The notes under the pieces are model-generated. The model was given only the letters and a program-made list of their open reading frames with translations. It was not told the origin of the DNA and did not search any database. This document shows, piece after piece, positions 45,339-55,578 of a stretch of 64,000 bases of DNA. The translations under genes were made by a program, and so were the position numbers. This stretch comes from Haemaphysalis longicornis (Eukaryota; Arthropoda; Arachnida; Ixodida; Ixodidae): the NCBI GenBank assembly GCA_013339765.2, contig JABSTR010001164.1, positions 558,001-622,000 on the forward strand, given 5' to 3'. The first letter of the stretch is position 1, and the number at the start of each line of letters is the position of its first letter.

Positions 45339-45439
45339 ATAACGTTCATCTTAAGCGCAGAAAAAAAACAGGGACACAGTAGACAAGGACAAGCGCTTGT
45401 CCTGTCCCTGTTTTTTTCTGCGCTTAAGATGAACGTTAT
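45339..45439. mobile_element. 101-bp near-perfect foldback element
   Basis: ATAACGTTCATCTTAAGCGC followed by AGAAAAAAAACAGGGACA is mirrored by TGTCCCTGTTTTTTTCT and GCGCTTAAGATGAACGTTAT, with one A indel in 38 bp. An ACAAGCGCTTGT palindrome lies in the centre. It sits about 30 bp beyond the 5' limit of the LINE. TACCAACTAGCCC follows it, a word also present at 18703. Confidence 0.85.
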
Positions 45440-46006
45440 GGAATACCAACTAGCCCGAACGCAAGCCCTTCTTCACTGTTTGGAGGCTCATCGTAGTCTT
45501 TGTACTAGGGTTTCTTTTTTGGGAGATACCGATCCGCTCCTCAAGAGACAGTTGTGCGCTCCCCTTCTGCTTGGCGAGAAGACGCGTTATGTCTTTCGCT
45601 TTGTCGGTCTTGGGTTGGTTAGGCTGTTTCAGGCTTCTGAGCACCAAAGGTACTATCGTGATAAATGTAAATACGAACAACGGAGCGCATGGCTTTCAGT
45701 ACATGCCGCACATCCCGGCGCAGGGCCGCGCATGAGCAGTGCGAGCAAGTCACGAGAGCTTGTGTCCAACGCTGATATGGAAACACCGTCGTTCGGCGTG
45801 TGAGAGTTTTGGTTTGTCTTCCCACCACGTTCGGCGCCCGCTCATGCAAGCGTTATCTAACTTTGCTGCTGCGATGAGTGAAAACGGTGCACGCAGCTAT
45901 ATTCCTTTATATTTATTTTGTGCTGAGCGCCCAACGGACGATGGAAAGACATGATCTTTCTATATCAAGGTTGGTCACGAACTCTCGTAACTTGTTCGCC
46001 CTTCGC
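45440..46006. other. No feature seen
   Basis: Open frames without recognised domains; GC-rich patch near 45700-45850. Confidence 0.4.
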
Positions 46007-46535
46007 ACCTGTTTTTTTTTTTTTTCCGAAAACAAATAAAAACTATTTTCGCCTATGGAAAAATGGCGGCCGATTTGGACATGCGAGCTGTGCAAGCTGA
46101 TCTTGGAACGACAGCACCACCTGGGGTAGGCAGAGCGATAACGGGCGATGGGGATTCATACTTCACCCACGGTAGGGAGGAGCTAAATGGGGTAGCAGAC
46201 GATCCGAAAATGTGGAAGCAAGTGAGGAAAGAAATTTAACTGTTTATTGGCAACGATGAACCGTGGGAATGTCTTATTATGATTGGTATCAACTGTTATG
46301 CAACTATTTGTGATCATCGTAAGCAAGGGACGAGGAGATTTTCTGATCGCCTGCTACCTCATTTGGTCCCTTCCTGCCGTGGAAGGAGCGTGAATTCCCA
46401 TCGTCCGTTTCGCCCTGCATACCTCAGGTGGCGCCATCGTTCCAAGATCAGCTTGCACTGGCTTGCACGTACAAATCGGCCGCCATTTTTCCATAAGGCG
46501 AAAATCGTTTTTATTTATTTTCAGAATAAACAGGT
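46007..46535. mobile_element. 529-bp foldback element with ~200-bp arms
   Basis: The left arm (46007-46211) and right arm (46337-46535) are inverted copies at roughly 80% identity by eye. Matching words from the outside in are ACCTGTTT, TTTTCGCC, ATGGAAAAATGGCGGCCGAT, CAAGCTGATCTTGGAACGA, GGTAGCAG and CGATC. The central loop is about 125 bp. No coding potential. A transcript through it would form a long double-stranded hairpin. Confidence 0.8.
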
Positions 46536-46593
46536 CAGTACGGTCGTTGTTCACTGTGCCAAACAAAATAGATCACAAAATGCGACCTTCGTG

Positions 46594-46676
46594 TGAAGTT
46601 TGAGCGCGAACCGAGCAGCGGTTCGCTCAGGAAATTTTTTTAAAGGGTTCCAATTATCGTCGTAACACCCTGTATA
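46594..46676. repeat. DNA-transposon end, copy 1
   Basis: GTTTGAGCGCGAACC, CTCAGGAAATTTTTTTAAA and ATCGTCGTAACACCCTGTAT share order and wording with 59908-59980. ACACCCTGTATA (reverse TATACAGGGTGT) is a frequent terminus of arthropod DNA elements. Confidence 0.5.
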
Positions 46677-47160
46677 CTGGTTCTCAGGAGCGTCCGCACC
46701 CATCCGGCAGCGCTTCGCTATCAAGCATATCCGTTATCAAGTGGCGATATCAAATATCTACACTGCAGTATTGTCGCTCCTTCCACCCTTCATCATTTCC
46801 GCTGTTTGTGACATGTGTCAGTCACGAACTCTTTTTCGGCTGACAGGGAGTGTCCGATAAAGCATTACACCTTCATAAAGAGGCAACAATGATGCGATTG
46901 CATTCTGTGTTATTAGCTATAGTATATTACAGCGAAGCTGCATATAGGGCTGACTGATTGGAATTTCTTCGCGTAGTGGTCTGTCAGCAGAATACGTCCT
47001 GCGGTAAAGCCAACTTTCTCGCGAATACTCTCAAGGTAATCTTAGAGAAAAATTGTAGCGAAATTGGACGCTAAAACGCCTCGATAAGTGCGCCAAGTTT
47101 TAACAGAAGAGCAGTTTGAGATTTTAGTTCTGCCGTTGGAGTCATGCGAGAAAAAAATAC
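46677..47160. other. No feature seen
   Basis: Nothing recognised. Confidence 0.5.
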
Positions 47161-47198
47161 CCCCCCCCCCCCCCCCACCAAAAAAAAAAAAAAAAATA
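47161..47198. repeat. C-run followed by A-run
   Basis: Sixteen C, then ACC, then seventeen A. Prone to assembly error. Confidence 0.95.
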
Positions 47199-47540
47199 CC
47201 GAGCGCACGTGAGTGTGCGCCTCTCGAGGAACGCGCGGCGTCGGCCAGCTCGACCTTCGAGAACACTCTGTCCACTGTTCGTGGCGTTATCTCTCACGTG
47301 CTTGCTGTTCTCCTCGCCAGTTCACGTGCGTTCGCGCCTCAAGTGGGGCGCACAGACGCCGAGTTCGCGCTTCAGACGCCGAATTCGCGGAGCCAGTTGC
47401 CGCCGGTTATAGCGCGCGGGCGGTCCACTTTGGGAGCGATGTGGAAGCCTGCGGACAAAACAATCCGGACCAGCCAGTCATTGCGAACTTTCAGCGGCAA
47501 GTTCGGAAATCCCTGTGAGGTGCAACACCTTGATCTCCGA
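47199..47540. promoter_or_regulatory. GC/CpG-rich promoter-like block
   Basis: GC-rich with AGACGCCGAGTTCGCG and AGACGCCGAATTCGCG in near-direct repeat at about 47350-47392. The 186-codon plus frame crossing it begins in homopolymers and shows no domain. Confidence 0.25.
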
Positions 47541-48590
47541 CGAGGGGAGAGGGGCAGCCAGCTCTGCTGTTTCTCCAGCCTTGCGCCAGTAATGCGAGCT
47601 GCGCCAATTTTTTTTATTTACTTGTCGTTATTAGTTAGCTTACCGTGAAGTTCTGATGAATTGGGAATTCCCGTCCGCTGTCAACACATCGGGTTACGAG
47701 AAGCGGCTGTAACTCGTTTTGGTAGGAAAGTAACGCAACAGGCAGTGAAAGCCCTTCGTGCAAAATGAGCGAAGATGATTGCGAATTCATTATAGAGGTC
47801 AAGGGAATTTTCATATAGCATCACGTGATGTACTGAGTAGAATACAGAATTACATGGTCAAAGCAAGATGTATAACGCCATGATGAAATTTAGCGAACAT
47901 AGATCAAACATTGACAACTACCAGTCGCAGTGGGGGCAGGGTTGAGTGTCAATCATTTTATTTCGCATTCTCGTGGTTGTACGCGGCTCAAATTGATGTA
48001 AACGTGTCCAGCAGGCCCCTCTAAAAGCGTCACGAACTCCCTGAACCTTCACAAATTCTCTGGAGCGAAAATGGAGAGCCCAAAAGAGAATAAGTAAACA
48101 GTGCCCCCCCCTTACACACCCGCACATTTACCACACGACTGGTGGTAGTTAAACTATTAGCAGGGTAACCAGACTGTTGGGAGCAATGAGGCGTCGACAT
48201 TGTACCACTGCGGCAAAAGCTTATGGCTGAAGACCCAAATGAAATCAGCGCAGAAAGTTAAGGTATGACGCGTAGAATGTTAAACGAGCGATGGATTCAA
48301 GATCAAGGTGTCAAGTTCAAGTTCAGTTCAAGTTTATTCTACAAGAAATGAATACATGTGCGTGGAAGCATACAGATGGGACCTCAGAACTCAGTAATGG
48401 GTTGTAAAAGGGGTCGCTACGATATATGAGGTATAATATTTATGAGCATTTTTAAACAAAACATTCATTCTCCTCGTATACAGACAATTGTTACAAAGAT
48501 TTAGGGAATAAATGCATTATAAGAAAACAAATGTCAGTTATGAAGGAGGAGAAAGGTAATTGGCCCCTGAAAAACGAACGAAGAGCAGGA

Positions 48591-48594
<4 letters not shown>
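47541..48594. other. No feature seen
   Basis: Contains CAAGTTCAAGTTCAGTTCAAG near 48313 only. No gene recognised. Confidence 0.5.

Positions 48595-48662
<68 letters not shown>
48595..48662. repeat. (GA)n microsatellite
   Basis: About 68 bp of GA. Confidence 0.98.
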
Positions 48663-48666
<4 letters not shown>

Positions 48667-49345
48667 CAACCGTATTGGAGAACAAAGATAAAAAAACAAT
48701 TTAATAAAATTCGAGCACTGGTCGTAAGAACAATACTGAAATCAATAAATCGATAGCATTGAGGGTTTGTCATGCTTTACGTTATATGTCTTCTTTGACT
48801 TCATCACTTCAAATTCCCGCGCGTGTACTCACGGCACCGTAGACTACTTTGTCTGTTTGTAATCGTCCTTTTTTGGCCAGTCACGGAAGGTCGCTCCACA
48901 TATCGCTTCCCAAAATGGCCTCCACTGTAGAAACACGCTGCGAGCTTTCCGCTGTACTTTAACCGGAAGATGATTGAGAGCTGTAATGGCCCAGACACGC
49001 ATACATCGGGGTTTACGGAAAGCCTTCGATATTTTCAGCATCATCTTATTTAGCGCGGTTTTAATCGCGGTTTTAACGCAGAAAAGAAATGGCATTGCGC
49101 GCTGATTGTTTGACACCGTTTGGTTAAGACGACGCTTTAGTGTCCCCACTGATGCCGTTGTACGCCAATACGCCCTGCAGGGAAACCAACTTCCTTCTGA
49201 CGATGAGGATGAATGATCGTGGGTGTAGAGAAAGATAAAAACGTTCCCCGTGGCCGGAAACTAACCTGGGTCCCCCGAGTTGTAAAACCGCCGTCGATCG
49301 GATTGCTCTATTTCGACATGGTCGAAGTGAACGCCAAGCAGCAGG
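48663..49345. other. No firm gene
   Basis: A 101-codon minus frame (48844-49149) has no recognised domain. It is left uncalled. Confidence 0.4.
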
Positions 49346-49430
49346 TACCCCTTACACCCCATACCCCACGTTACCCATACACCCCAAACCCATACACCCG
49401 TACACCCCGAACCTGTACACCCCAAACCCA
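49346..49430. repeat. Degenerate CATACACCCC minisatellite
   Basis: Variants of CATACACCCC, TACACCCCGAACC and CACCCCAAACC in irregular tandem. Confidence 0.8.
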
Positions 49431-49725
49431 AACGTTAGGCCTACGCAGTGCACACCCCAAGAGTTACTGTGGGTATTATAGAAAAGTGGTGCGTACCTCC
49501 AGAGTAGCACATACTCGCTGCGTGGGATTGGCCAAACAAAGAATCCACCACGAGTAAACTTTGCGTTCAACCATTGTCGTCGTTAGACGGAGGGGTGCAT
49601 GGTTTTGTATTTGCTCTTTATATCATTTCCTTGTCTTTAAAGCCGACACCATCGTCGTTCCTTGATGGAATAGCTGTCATGCCTTCCATAATAAGACAGA
49701 GTCTTTTGCTCATCTGAGAATATAC

Positions 49726-49770
49726 CCTCCCAAAAAAAATTTTTTTTTTTTTGGGGGGGGGGGGGGGAGG
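49726..49770. repeat. CCCA8T14G15 homopolymer foldback
   Basis: CTCCC, eight A, fourteen T, fifteen G, AGGAG: a self-complementary run of homopolymers, unstable and possibly misassembled. Confidence 0.9.
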
Positions 49771-50540
49771 AGCGTGACAGTTACGGGTCAAAGTTACACA
49801 GTCTGGGCGTTGAGGTGCGCCGTAGTGTAGGGATACGGATTAATTTTGACCACCTGGGGACTTTTAACATGCGCCCACACTTCGACACACGAGCGCTTCT
49901 GTTTTTTGCCTCCATGAGTCTATTTTCCTAGCCCTACCCATCGCTTATTTGGGGTGTTTTCCCATCGCTTATTTGGGGTGTTCATTTTTAAGTGTAGAGG
50001 TCATTCTAACGCAACGAGTGGAGCAAGTGTAGGGGTACAAGGGAAGGGGAGTGCGTAAGTGCATTCCGTTTTCTGTGCTCACTTATGGCGGTCGAAGGAC
50101 GTACCAACCATCACGAGAATGTGCACATTTCTCTGCAAAATAGCAGTTTACCTTCTCAATAAATTCGTTAATTTGTTGGTGTTGTCTCGTGTGTCGAGAA
50201 AACAAAAGGGATAACAATGACAGATGGTTTTGCTGGGTCAGTCATAGAATATTGCGCGAAAGCAGCATACATTCCTATTTGTTAAGCGTAGTGCAATACA
50301 CCACCGTGGATGTGTGACTCTTGCCGGGCCTTGGAGTGCGCGCACAGATTTACGCACAGATTGTTTGGCAAGGCCAAACAAGATGCTGGAGAGTTGTTGA
50401 ACTTTGCGAGAAGCAGTAACGACATTTCGGTGTCTGTATACGTGCGTATACGTTTCAGGGGAATCTTTATGCGGAAAATCCACGGATGCAGGGTATATGC
50501 GAAATTAAGGATTCAAAATCGCGCAGAACCAGCCTCCGAC
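49771..50540. other. No feature seen
   Basis: The duplicate CCCATCGCTTATTTGGGGTG at about 49935 and 49962 is a 26-bp-spaced tandem duplication. Otherwise nothing. Confidence 0.5.
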
Positions 50541-50710
50541 AGTGTTGCGGAGTTCCAAATCTGGTATTGGAATGACTCCAAATTCATCCTACTTTTTCGC
50601 GACCCCGGAATGCAATTGGAATGGAATGAAGACAATGTTCTGCGGAAAGGAATGGGAATGGAATTAGGCGAATTTGACTTTGAATGTAATGGGAATGGGA
50701 TAAGCTGGAT
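50541..50710 (+). mobile_element. hAT-like left terminus with GGAATG subrepeats
   Basis: Starts CAGTGTTGCGGAGTTCC and continues with many GGAATG/AATTGGAATGG words. CAGTGTTGC is a typical hAT end. Matching material with the inverted end CGCAACACTG is at 54147-54304. A 172-codon frame (50310-50828) overlaps but is repeat-derived. Confidence 0.5.
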
Positions 50711-51311
50711 TTTTACACAAGATGCGTCAATCTTCAGCTGGAACCTACAGCCATGGTGGCGTTTGAAACAGCACCACTGCAACCGAAGCGGACAATCGCT
50801 GCCTTTAGTTTCTCAGCGGCTGATGTAACTCGCGGATGAAAGTGATTACCTCAGGCGAATTTACCAGAAGGGAAGCTCTAGCCCGGTAAGATGTTCCTTT
50901 CACCAAATGTGCGCCAAAGCGGCTCCTCCGCACGATTCCTACCGTATGCCAAAGCCGCACATTCGCCAGAGGCAACATCGGCAAGCGCAGCCACCCATCC
51001 CCTTCGCGGAGATTTTCACCTTTGCAGTCGAGGATCTCGCCTTACTACAAAGCATAAATTATCATTTTTTTAACTTCTAGCAGTAAGCCTCAGATGAAAC
51101 TAAACGTGATGCGCCTCAATAAAACGCAACATGACGCTTAAGTAAAATTTAAATCAGCCGAAGCATCCGCTCTGGGCCCTCACGAAAATAGCAGCGACGC
51201 TCTTACCATGAAATGGGAGTATTCAATTTTTTCGCGTCAAATTAAAAAAAAAAACGAGCTCAAAAGACAAAAAAAAACGCCAATACGACCAGACGCAGCC
51301 CATTGCTAAAA

Positions 51312-51813
51312 AATTAAAGCAGCTCCACTGAACGTGAAGGCGGCTGTCAAGTGCGGAGCAGTTATTCGCCACAGGGGCTGTGGCGCCCTTTCCAGTTTCA
51401 GCCTGGCGGTGATACTGAAAGTCGTCAAGAGAGGCCGCCGCAGCCTGTGAAAGGATTTTAAAGACGCACTGGACTGAGCTTTCGATCATTTGGGGTAATA
51501 ATGTGTTAATTTATGACGTTTTTCTTATGTGCTACTGTGCACTTATTTGCGGCGTAGCAAAGGCAGCCCCCTTGACAACGGCGCAGTGCAAATATCACCC
51601 CAACACTTTGCGTATACGAGTAGCGGGTGCCCGTGCGACACAACTGGGTTGACATCGGCTTCGTAGCGTGAGGTATCCAGGTTCGACCCCTGCCAGGGGA
51701 AGCGGTGATTTTTTGAAAGCCTCTGTTTGGGTTTGTGACGCCGCGTTACAACGGTGATTAGATACCGTGACCCTGGAGGAGCGACTGAGCCCCTAAAGTG
51801 CTCCACACTTAAA
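51312..51813 (+). repeat. Dispersed repeat ending CCCCTAAAGTGCTC, copy B
   Basis: Counterpart of 41081-41656. Its interior (51640-51705) includes GGTATCCAGGTTCGACCCC, a B-box-like motif, with GTGCGACACAACTGGGTTG upstream, so a tRNA-derived module may be part of the family or inserted in it. Confidence 0.55.
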
Positions 51814-52281
51814 CTGGCGCTGTGGTCTTCTCCAGAAACGTCCACTAAGAGCTGGCGGCATATATTTTCTACAGAATTGCAAAGCCCCAGAGACACACGC
51901 TGAAAAATGTGCCAACTTGTTTCCAGGTAACGAAAGCAGTGCTAAATAATGTCCCGTATTGAACAGTGAGCGTTAAGTTAATGTCAGGACAACCCAAGAG
52001 CGAAATGAGGCCAATATGGAAGAGGTAGTGGTTTTCGTACGGGGAATGCCGATCTGTTAACGCAGCTCCGTGACGCCGCCGTATTCAGTCGCTTAAGTTG
52101 GCACGATAGCATTTCTGCTCAGTGCTCTCCATGCACTCGAAATCATTAGGCTGAGTATTTTGAGTGCAAGTACATGTGTATAACGTAAGTACTCACGACA
52201 TGCCTTTCAGTTAGTTACAGCGGTGTGATGGCGCCGGTTTTAAGTGCGAATGCACTTTATAAGCGACCCCAAACCTTCCAC
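51814..52281. other. No feature seen
   Basis: Nothing recognised. Confidence 0.5.
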
Positions 52282-52300
52282 CGGCGGCGGCGGCGGCGGC
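52282..52300. repeat. (CGG)n
   Basis: Six GGC/CGG triplets. Confidence 0.9.
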
Positions 52301-52305
52301 GTCCG

Positions 52306-52454
52306 CAGTCCTCCTCTCTATATATATAAAAAAAACAGCATCCGGCGCCAGGTTTCGATCAGAGGACTTTGCGGCCGCAGCGCGACGCTCTACCGACTAA
52401 GCCACGGACGCGACGCTGATATCAGAGTTAGTAACGCGCCTTATATCTTTAACG
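52306..52454 (-). repeat. Tandem tRNA-like unit 1
   Basis: On minus, TGGCTTAGTCGG is an exact A-box, followed by GTAGAGCGTCGCG, an anticodon-like loop CTGCGGC with GCG in the anticodon position, and CTGATCGAAACC as a weak B-box. The whole 149-bp unit recurs directly downstream. An exact cloverleaf was not established, so a tRNA-derived SINE or pseudogene is favoured over a functional tRNA gene. Confidence 0.6.
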
Positions 52455-52600
52455 CAGTCCTCCTCTCTATATAAAAAAAAACAGCATCCGGCGCCAGGTT
52501 TTGATTCGAGGACTTTGCGGCCGCAGCGCGACGCTCTACCGACTAAGCCACGGACGCGACGCTGATATGAGTGTTAGTAACGCGCCTTATATCTTTAACG
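52455..52600 (-). repeat. Tandem tRNA-like unit 2
   Basis: 146 bp, about 95% identical to unit 1 by eye. Same A-box; B-box region differs (CGAATCAAAACC against GATCGAAACC) with a shorter TATATA stretch. Head-to-tail duplication. Confidence 0.6.
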
Positions 52601-53476
52601 CATTCAAACTACGTCGTCAGCGGCGTGCGTTGGCGACTCAGCGGCGTTATAGCGGCTTGGTAACTGCGTGGTGTACACGTGATACTACAAACCCGATGGA
52701 AGAGATGGAAGAGAAGGCGGCGAGGCGGTGGGCTGCGGGGGCCGAGCGCAAGCGCCGCAAGCGGGCCGACAACCGTGCATTCGCACTTTCACATTCTCCC
52801 CCACGGGGAAATGCGGGGGAATTTTTTTTTATGATACGAGAAGCACATAGCGTGATAACACGCGACAGGCTGGGCAGAGAACGGAATGGGCCTTTTCCAC
52901 GAACTTTATCTACGCATGCGTTTGCAGGTGCCGCCATTACTTTTGGTGGCTCGCTTTTATCGCGATTGCCTATGGTTGCCACCTTTCCCCCCCAAAAAAA
53001 AACCCGGCCCTTCGGGGGGGGGGGGGGGGGGAGGATGGGCGTGGTATATAATAGAATGTTTAATTTGTGTTGAAAAAAGACACCATGTTTTTGACATATT
53101 ATAGCGTTTTCTTAGGGAGAAATCAACATAACGTTTGTACTGAAAGTGATTGAGAGCTTGGTTATTGCTCTGTATATGCTTCACGGCAAAGTAATCGCAA
53201 TTGCTGACCGCGGCGGCAGCATTTCGTTGTTTTGTTCCTCCCTTAGGTCCCCCTCCATCTCAGGAAGCGCAGGCGCCCGCGTATTTTCTCTGCTCGCGTG
53301 TCTTTGCGCAGCTTGTCGACACGTTTATCGTCTTAGTTGTTGAATTGATGCTTATAAAACGCCAAAACAGACGTAATCACGGCACGAGGGCCAAAAAACC
53401 GGCCAATGACGGTCGGTTTCAAGTATGAACCGGCAACCGGCCCGCTGAATGAAAAACCGGTCGGGCCGATCCAAAA
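52601..53476. other. No gene recognised
   Basis: GC-rich at 52610-52780; A- and G-runs at 52987-53033. Nothing else. Confidence 0.45.
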
Positions 53477-53545
53477 CCGGGCAGGTTGCAACCTGCCCGG
53501 CATCCGTAAAAAGCGGCAATCGGATTGCCGCTTTTTACGGATGCC
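53477..53545. other. Two adjoining perfect palindromes
   Basis: 53477-53500 is an exact 24-bp palindrome (CCGGGCAGGTTG mirrored). It overlaps by two bases a second exact inverted repeat: arms 53499-53521 and 53523-53545 (GGCATCCGTAAAAAGCGGCA...), 23 bp each, with one base between. The upstream 53400-53476 is rich in CCGG and ACCGGC words. Strong cruciform potential, perhaps the core of a foldback element. Confidence 0.9.
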
Positions 53546-54146
53546 GTGGGTGCGTCGGAGCGAACTTCAAAAAGGTTCTGGTTGGCATTCGGTGGCCACT
53601 GCCAAAGCGCTAAGTTATTGCATGGCGGATATTGCATTGCCAAACGCGCTAAACTTCATCAAGAGCGCACCCAAAGAGCGACGACTGCGCATAAAGTTAA
53701 AAAAGCGAAGCGCGATGTTCGTGCAAAGCAAGCCCCTTAGCTATCACTACGGGTGCTCCCAGCGATTAGCAATATTGGACAAAAGCGTCACCAGCAATCC
53801 TGGCCGAAAGAGCCACCAATTGCGATTTCCATATTCGCTGCTACTAGGTAGCGCTGTTTGTTCTTGGAGTTGAAAAGGTCTATTGACAACGCAACGTATC
53901 GTTCTTTAGCGCCGCGGGCAAGAGCAAACCATTAAAATGCGCCAATTATGCACATACTGTAATAGGAATCTGGAATACTATGTGAGTTTAGAAAGCTGGT
54001 TGTTCTGCGCAAAATGCCACCACGCTGCTACCATTACTTGATTTCGACGGCTTGTATACGTTTTTGCAGTTCTCAACGCGTCTGGTAACGTCAGTTTGCT
54101 GTCGCGTTCGTCGGTAACCCAACACAGCCACCAAGAAAAAGTTTCT
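53546..54146. other. No feature seen
   Basis: Nothing recognised. Confidence 0.5.
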
Positions 54147-54304
54147 ATGTTGCGGAATTACAGGAATGGAATTGAACTGCTGGCCATTCCAGGAATGGGA
54201 ATGGGCGATGTTTTGGAATTCTGCGGTACTGAAAGGAATGGAATTGCGGCAAGCTTTTAATTCCTCGGAATGGAATCGGAGCGAATGGGGGCTACCCATT
54301 ACGC
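54147..54304. mobile_element. hAT-like sequence with CGCAACACTG end
   Basis: GTTGCGGAATTACAGG at the left, several GGAATGG words, and TACCCATTACGCAACACTG at the right. It may be a short complete MITE, or the right terminus of the element beginning at 50541. Confidence 0.5.
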
Positions 54305-54353
54305 AACACTGGTGTCCGATGGCTGTCCATGGGATGCTATGAGTACCCTCCCG

Positions 54354-54388
54354 GTTTCATTCATTCATTCATTCATTCATTCATTCAT
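54354..54388. repeat. (TTCA)n microsatellite
   Basis: Eight to nine TTCA units. Confidence 0.95.
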
Positions 54389-54848
54389 ACCGGTTTGCGT
54401 GGTAGATTTGCGTTGAACAACAGTCCCTTTGCCCACCCTCCTCTTCCTGTCGGTTTGAAGGACAAAACCAGCATAGGAAAAACCAAGTTAACTTTCAATC
54501 TGGCGAACACTCACTCAACAAGGATGGTCTTCAAGTTCAAACGCGTACGAAGGGGTTTTAGGCCAACCAAATGTCACTGAATGTCGTAGAGAAGATCACA
54601 TAACGACGGCGCTGCGCATAGCTATTTCGTATTGTCTGGACTGCTTCTTGATCTCATCTGCCCATCTAACTTTCTGCCGCCCCCTGCAACGCTTGCCTTC
54701 TCTAGGGATCCACTCAATTACCGTTAACGACCAACGGTTATCTTGCCTTCGCATTACATGCCCTGCCCACGTTCATTTCTTCTTCTTAATTTCTACTAAT
54801 AACACGCGTTTGTTCCCTGACCCACTCCGCTTTCTTCTTGTCCTTTAA

Positions 54849-55578
54849 AGGAGCCATGAAAAGAAAATACAACTTCGTTTAATTTGAAAGAACTAGGATT
54901 CAGTATCTCACCCAGCTCCATTACAGCCACAAAAAATGTTTTTTAACAAAAAAAAAGCAAGAAGTATTTAAAAACTTTCAAATTTTGCGCCACAGTGACG
55001 TGTTATGAGCAAGAATGACGTCATAAGGGCCAACAATAAAACATAATTTTCAGTGCGTTAACTGCACGTTGGCATTCAAGTGATGCGGTCAAATTGAACT
55101 AGAGGCTCCATTACAGACGTCCAGTCATGTGTCGTCGCGACAGGTCAGCCCGTTCTACATGGGGCGAATTTCGCTTGCGAATTCGCAGCTGCGGCGCCGC
55201 TCGTGAACCACAACAATCCATTCTCGTTGCTGTGGCGAATTTCCAAATGTTTGGAAGAGCCGAACTTCTCTTGTGAACGCCGCTTAGCGTTTGGCAATAT
55301 GTCGCAGCAGTGAAAATAGGAAAATAAATCATTTTGCCACACGGGCGGCGCCGCAACTGCGAATTCGCAGGCGAAATTCGCCCCATGTAGAACGGGCTTT
55401 AACAAGGTTCCGCGGCATCATAGAAAAGTTGCGGGAAATTGGCTAGGGGGTCGTGACTGCTTCACACGTTTTCTTTAATATATCCGTTATTTGTTCGAAG
55501 ATGATATTGGTATCATTGTTATCGGGACTAAGCAGTCTTTCTAATAAACCATACTTGTATTTTGTCTTCATGGCTCCT
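54849..55578. mobile_element. 730-bp TTAA-flanked non-autonomous element (piggyBac-type signature)
   Basis: Ends AGGAGCCATGAA and TTCATGGCTCCT, extended by AAAATACAA and TTGTATTTT, are terminal inverted repeats. TTAA lies on both sides (54845-54848 and 55579-55582). Deleting the element and one TTAA restores the RTE reading frame GVTLK|DKKKAEW, which shows it inserted there. TTAA duplication is the signature of piggyBac transposases. A half copy is at 34243-34510. No transposase. Confidence 0.85.
55147..55398. mobile_element. 252-bp foldback with 54-bp arms, nested in the TTAA element
   Basis: Arms 55147-55200 and 55345-55398 are inverted copies differing at two positions (AGCCCGTTCTACATGGGGCG outermost). 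Each arm contains the palindromes GCGAATTCGC and GCGGCGCCGC. The loop holds TTCCAAATGTTTGGAA. Small DNA transposon. Confidence 0.85.

Noticed and set aside
47088..47648. 186-codon plus-strand frame
   Set aside because: Begins in C- and A-runs giving PPPPPPPKKKKK and lacks any domain.
49726..49770. Regulatory hairpin
   Set aside because: Homopolymer blocks A/T/G are better explained by slippage or assembly error.
50310..50828. 172-codon plus-strand frame
   Set aside because: It crosses the hAT-like GGAATG-rich terminus, has no recognisable domain, and an opposing 89-codon frame covers the same bases.
52306..52600. Functional tRNA genes
   Set aside because: A-box is perfect but the T-arm/B-box is degenerate and differs between the two units; a tRNA-derived repeat is more likely.
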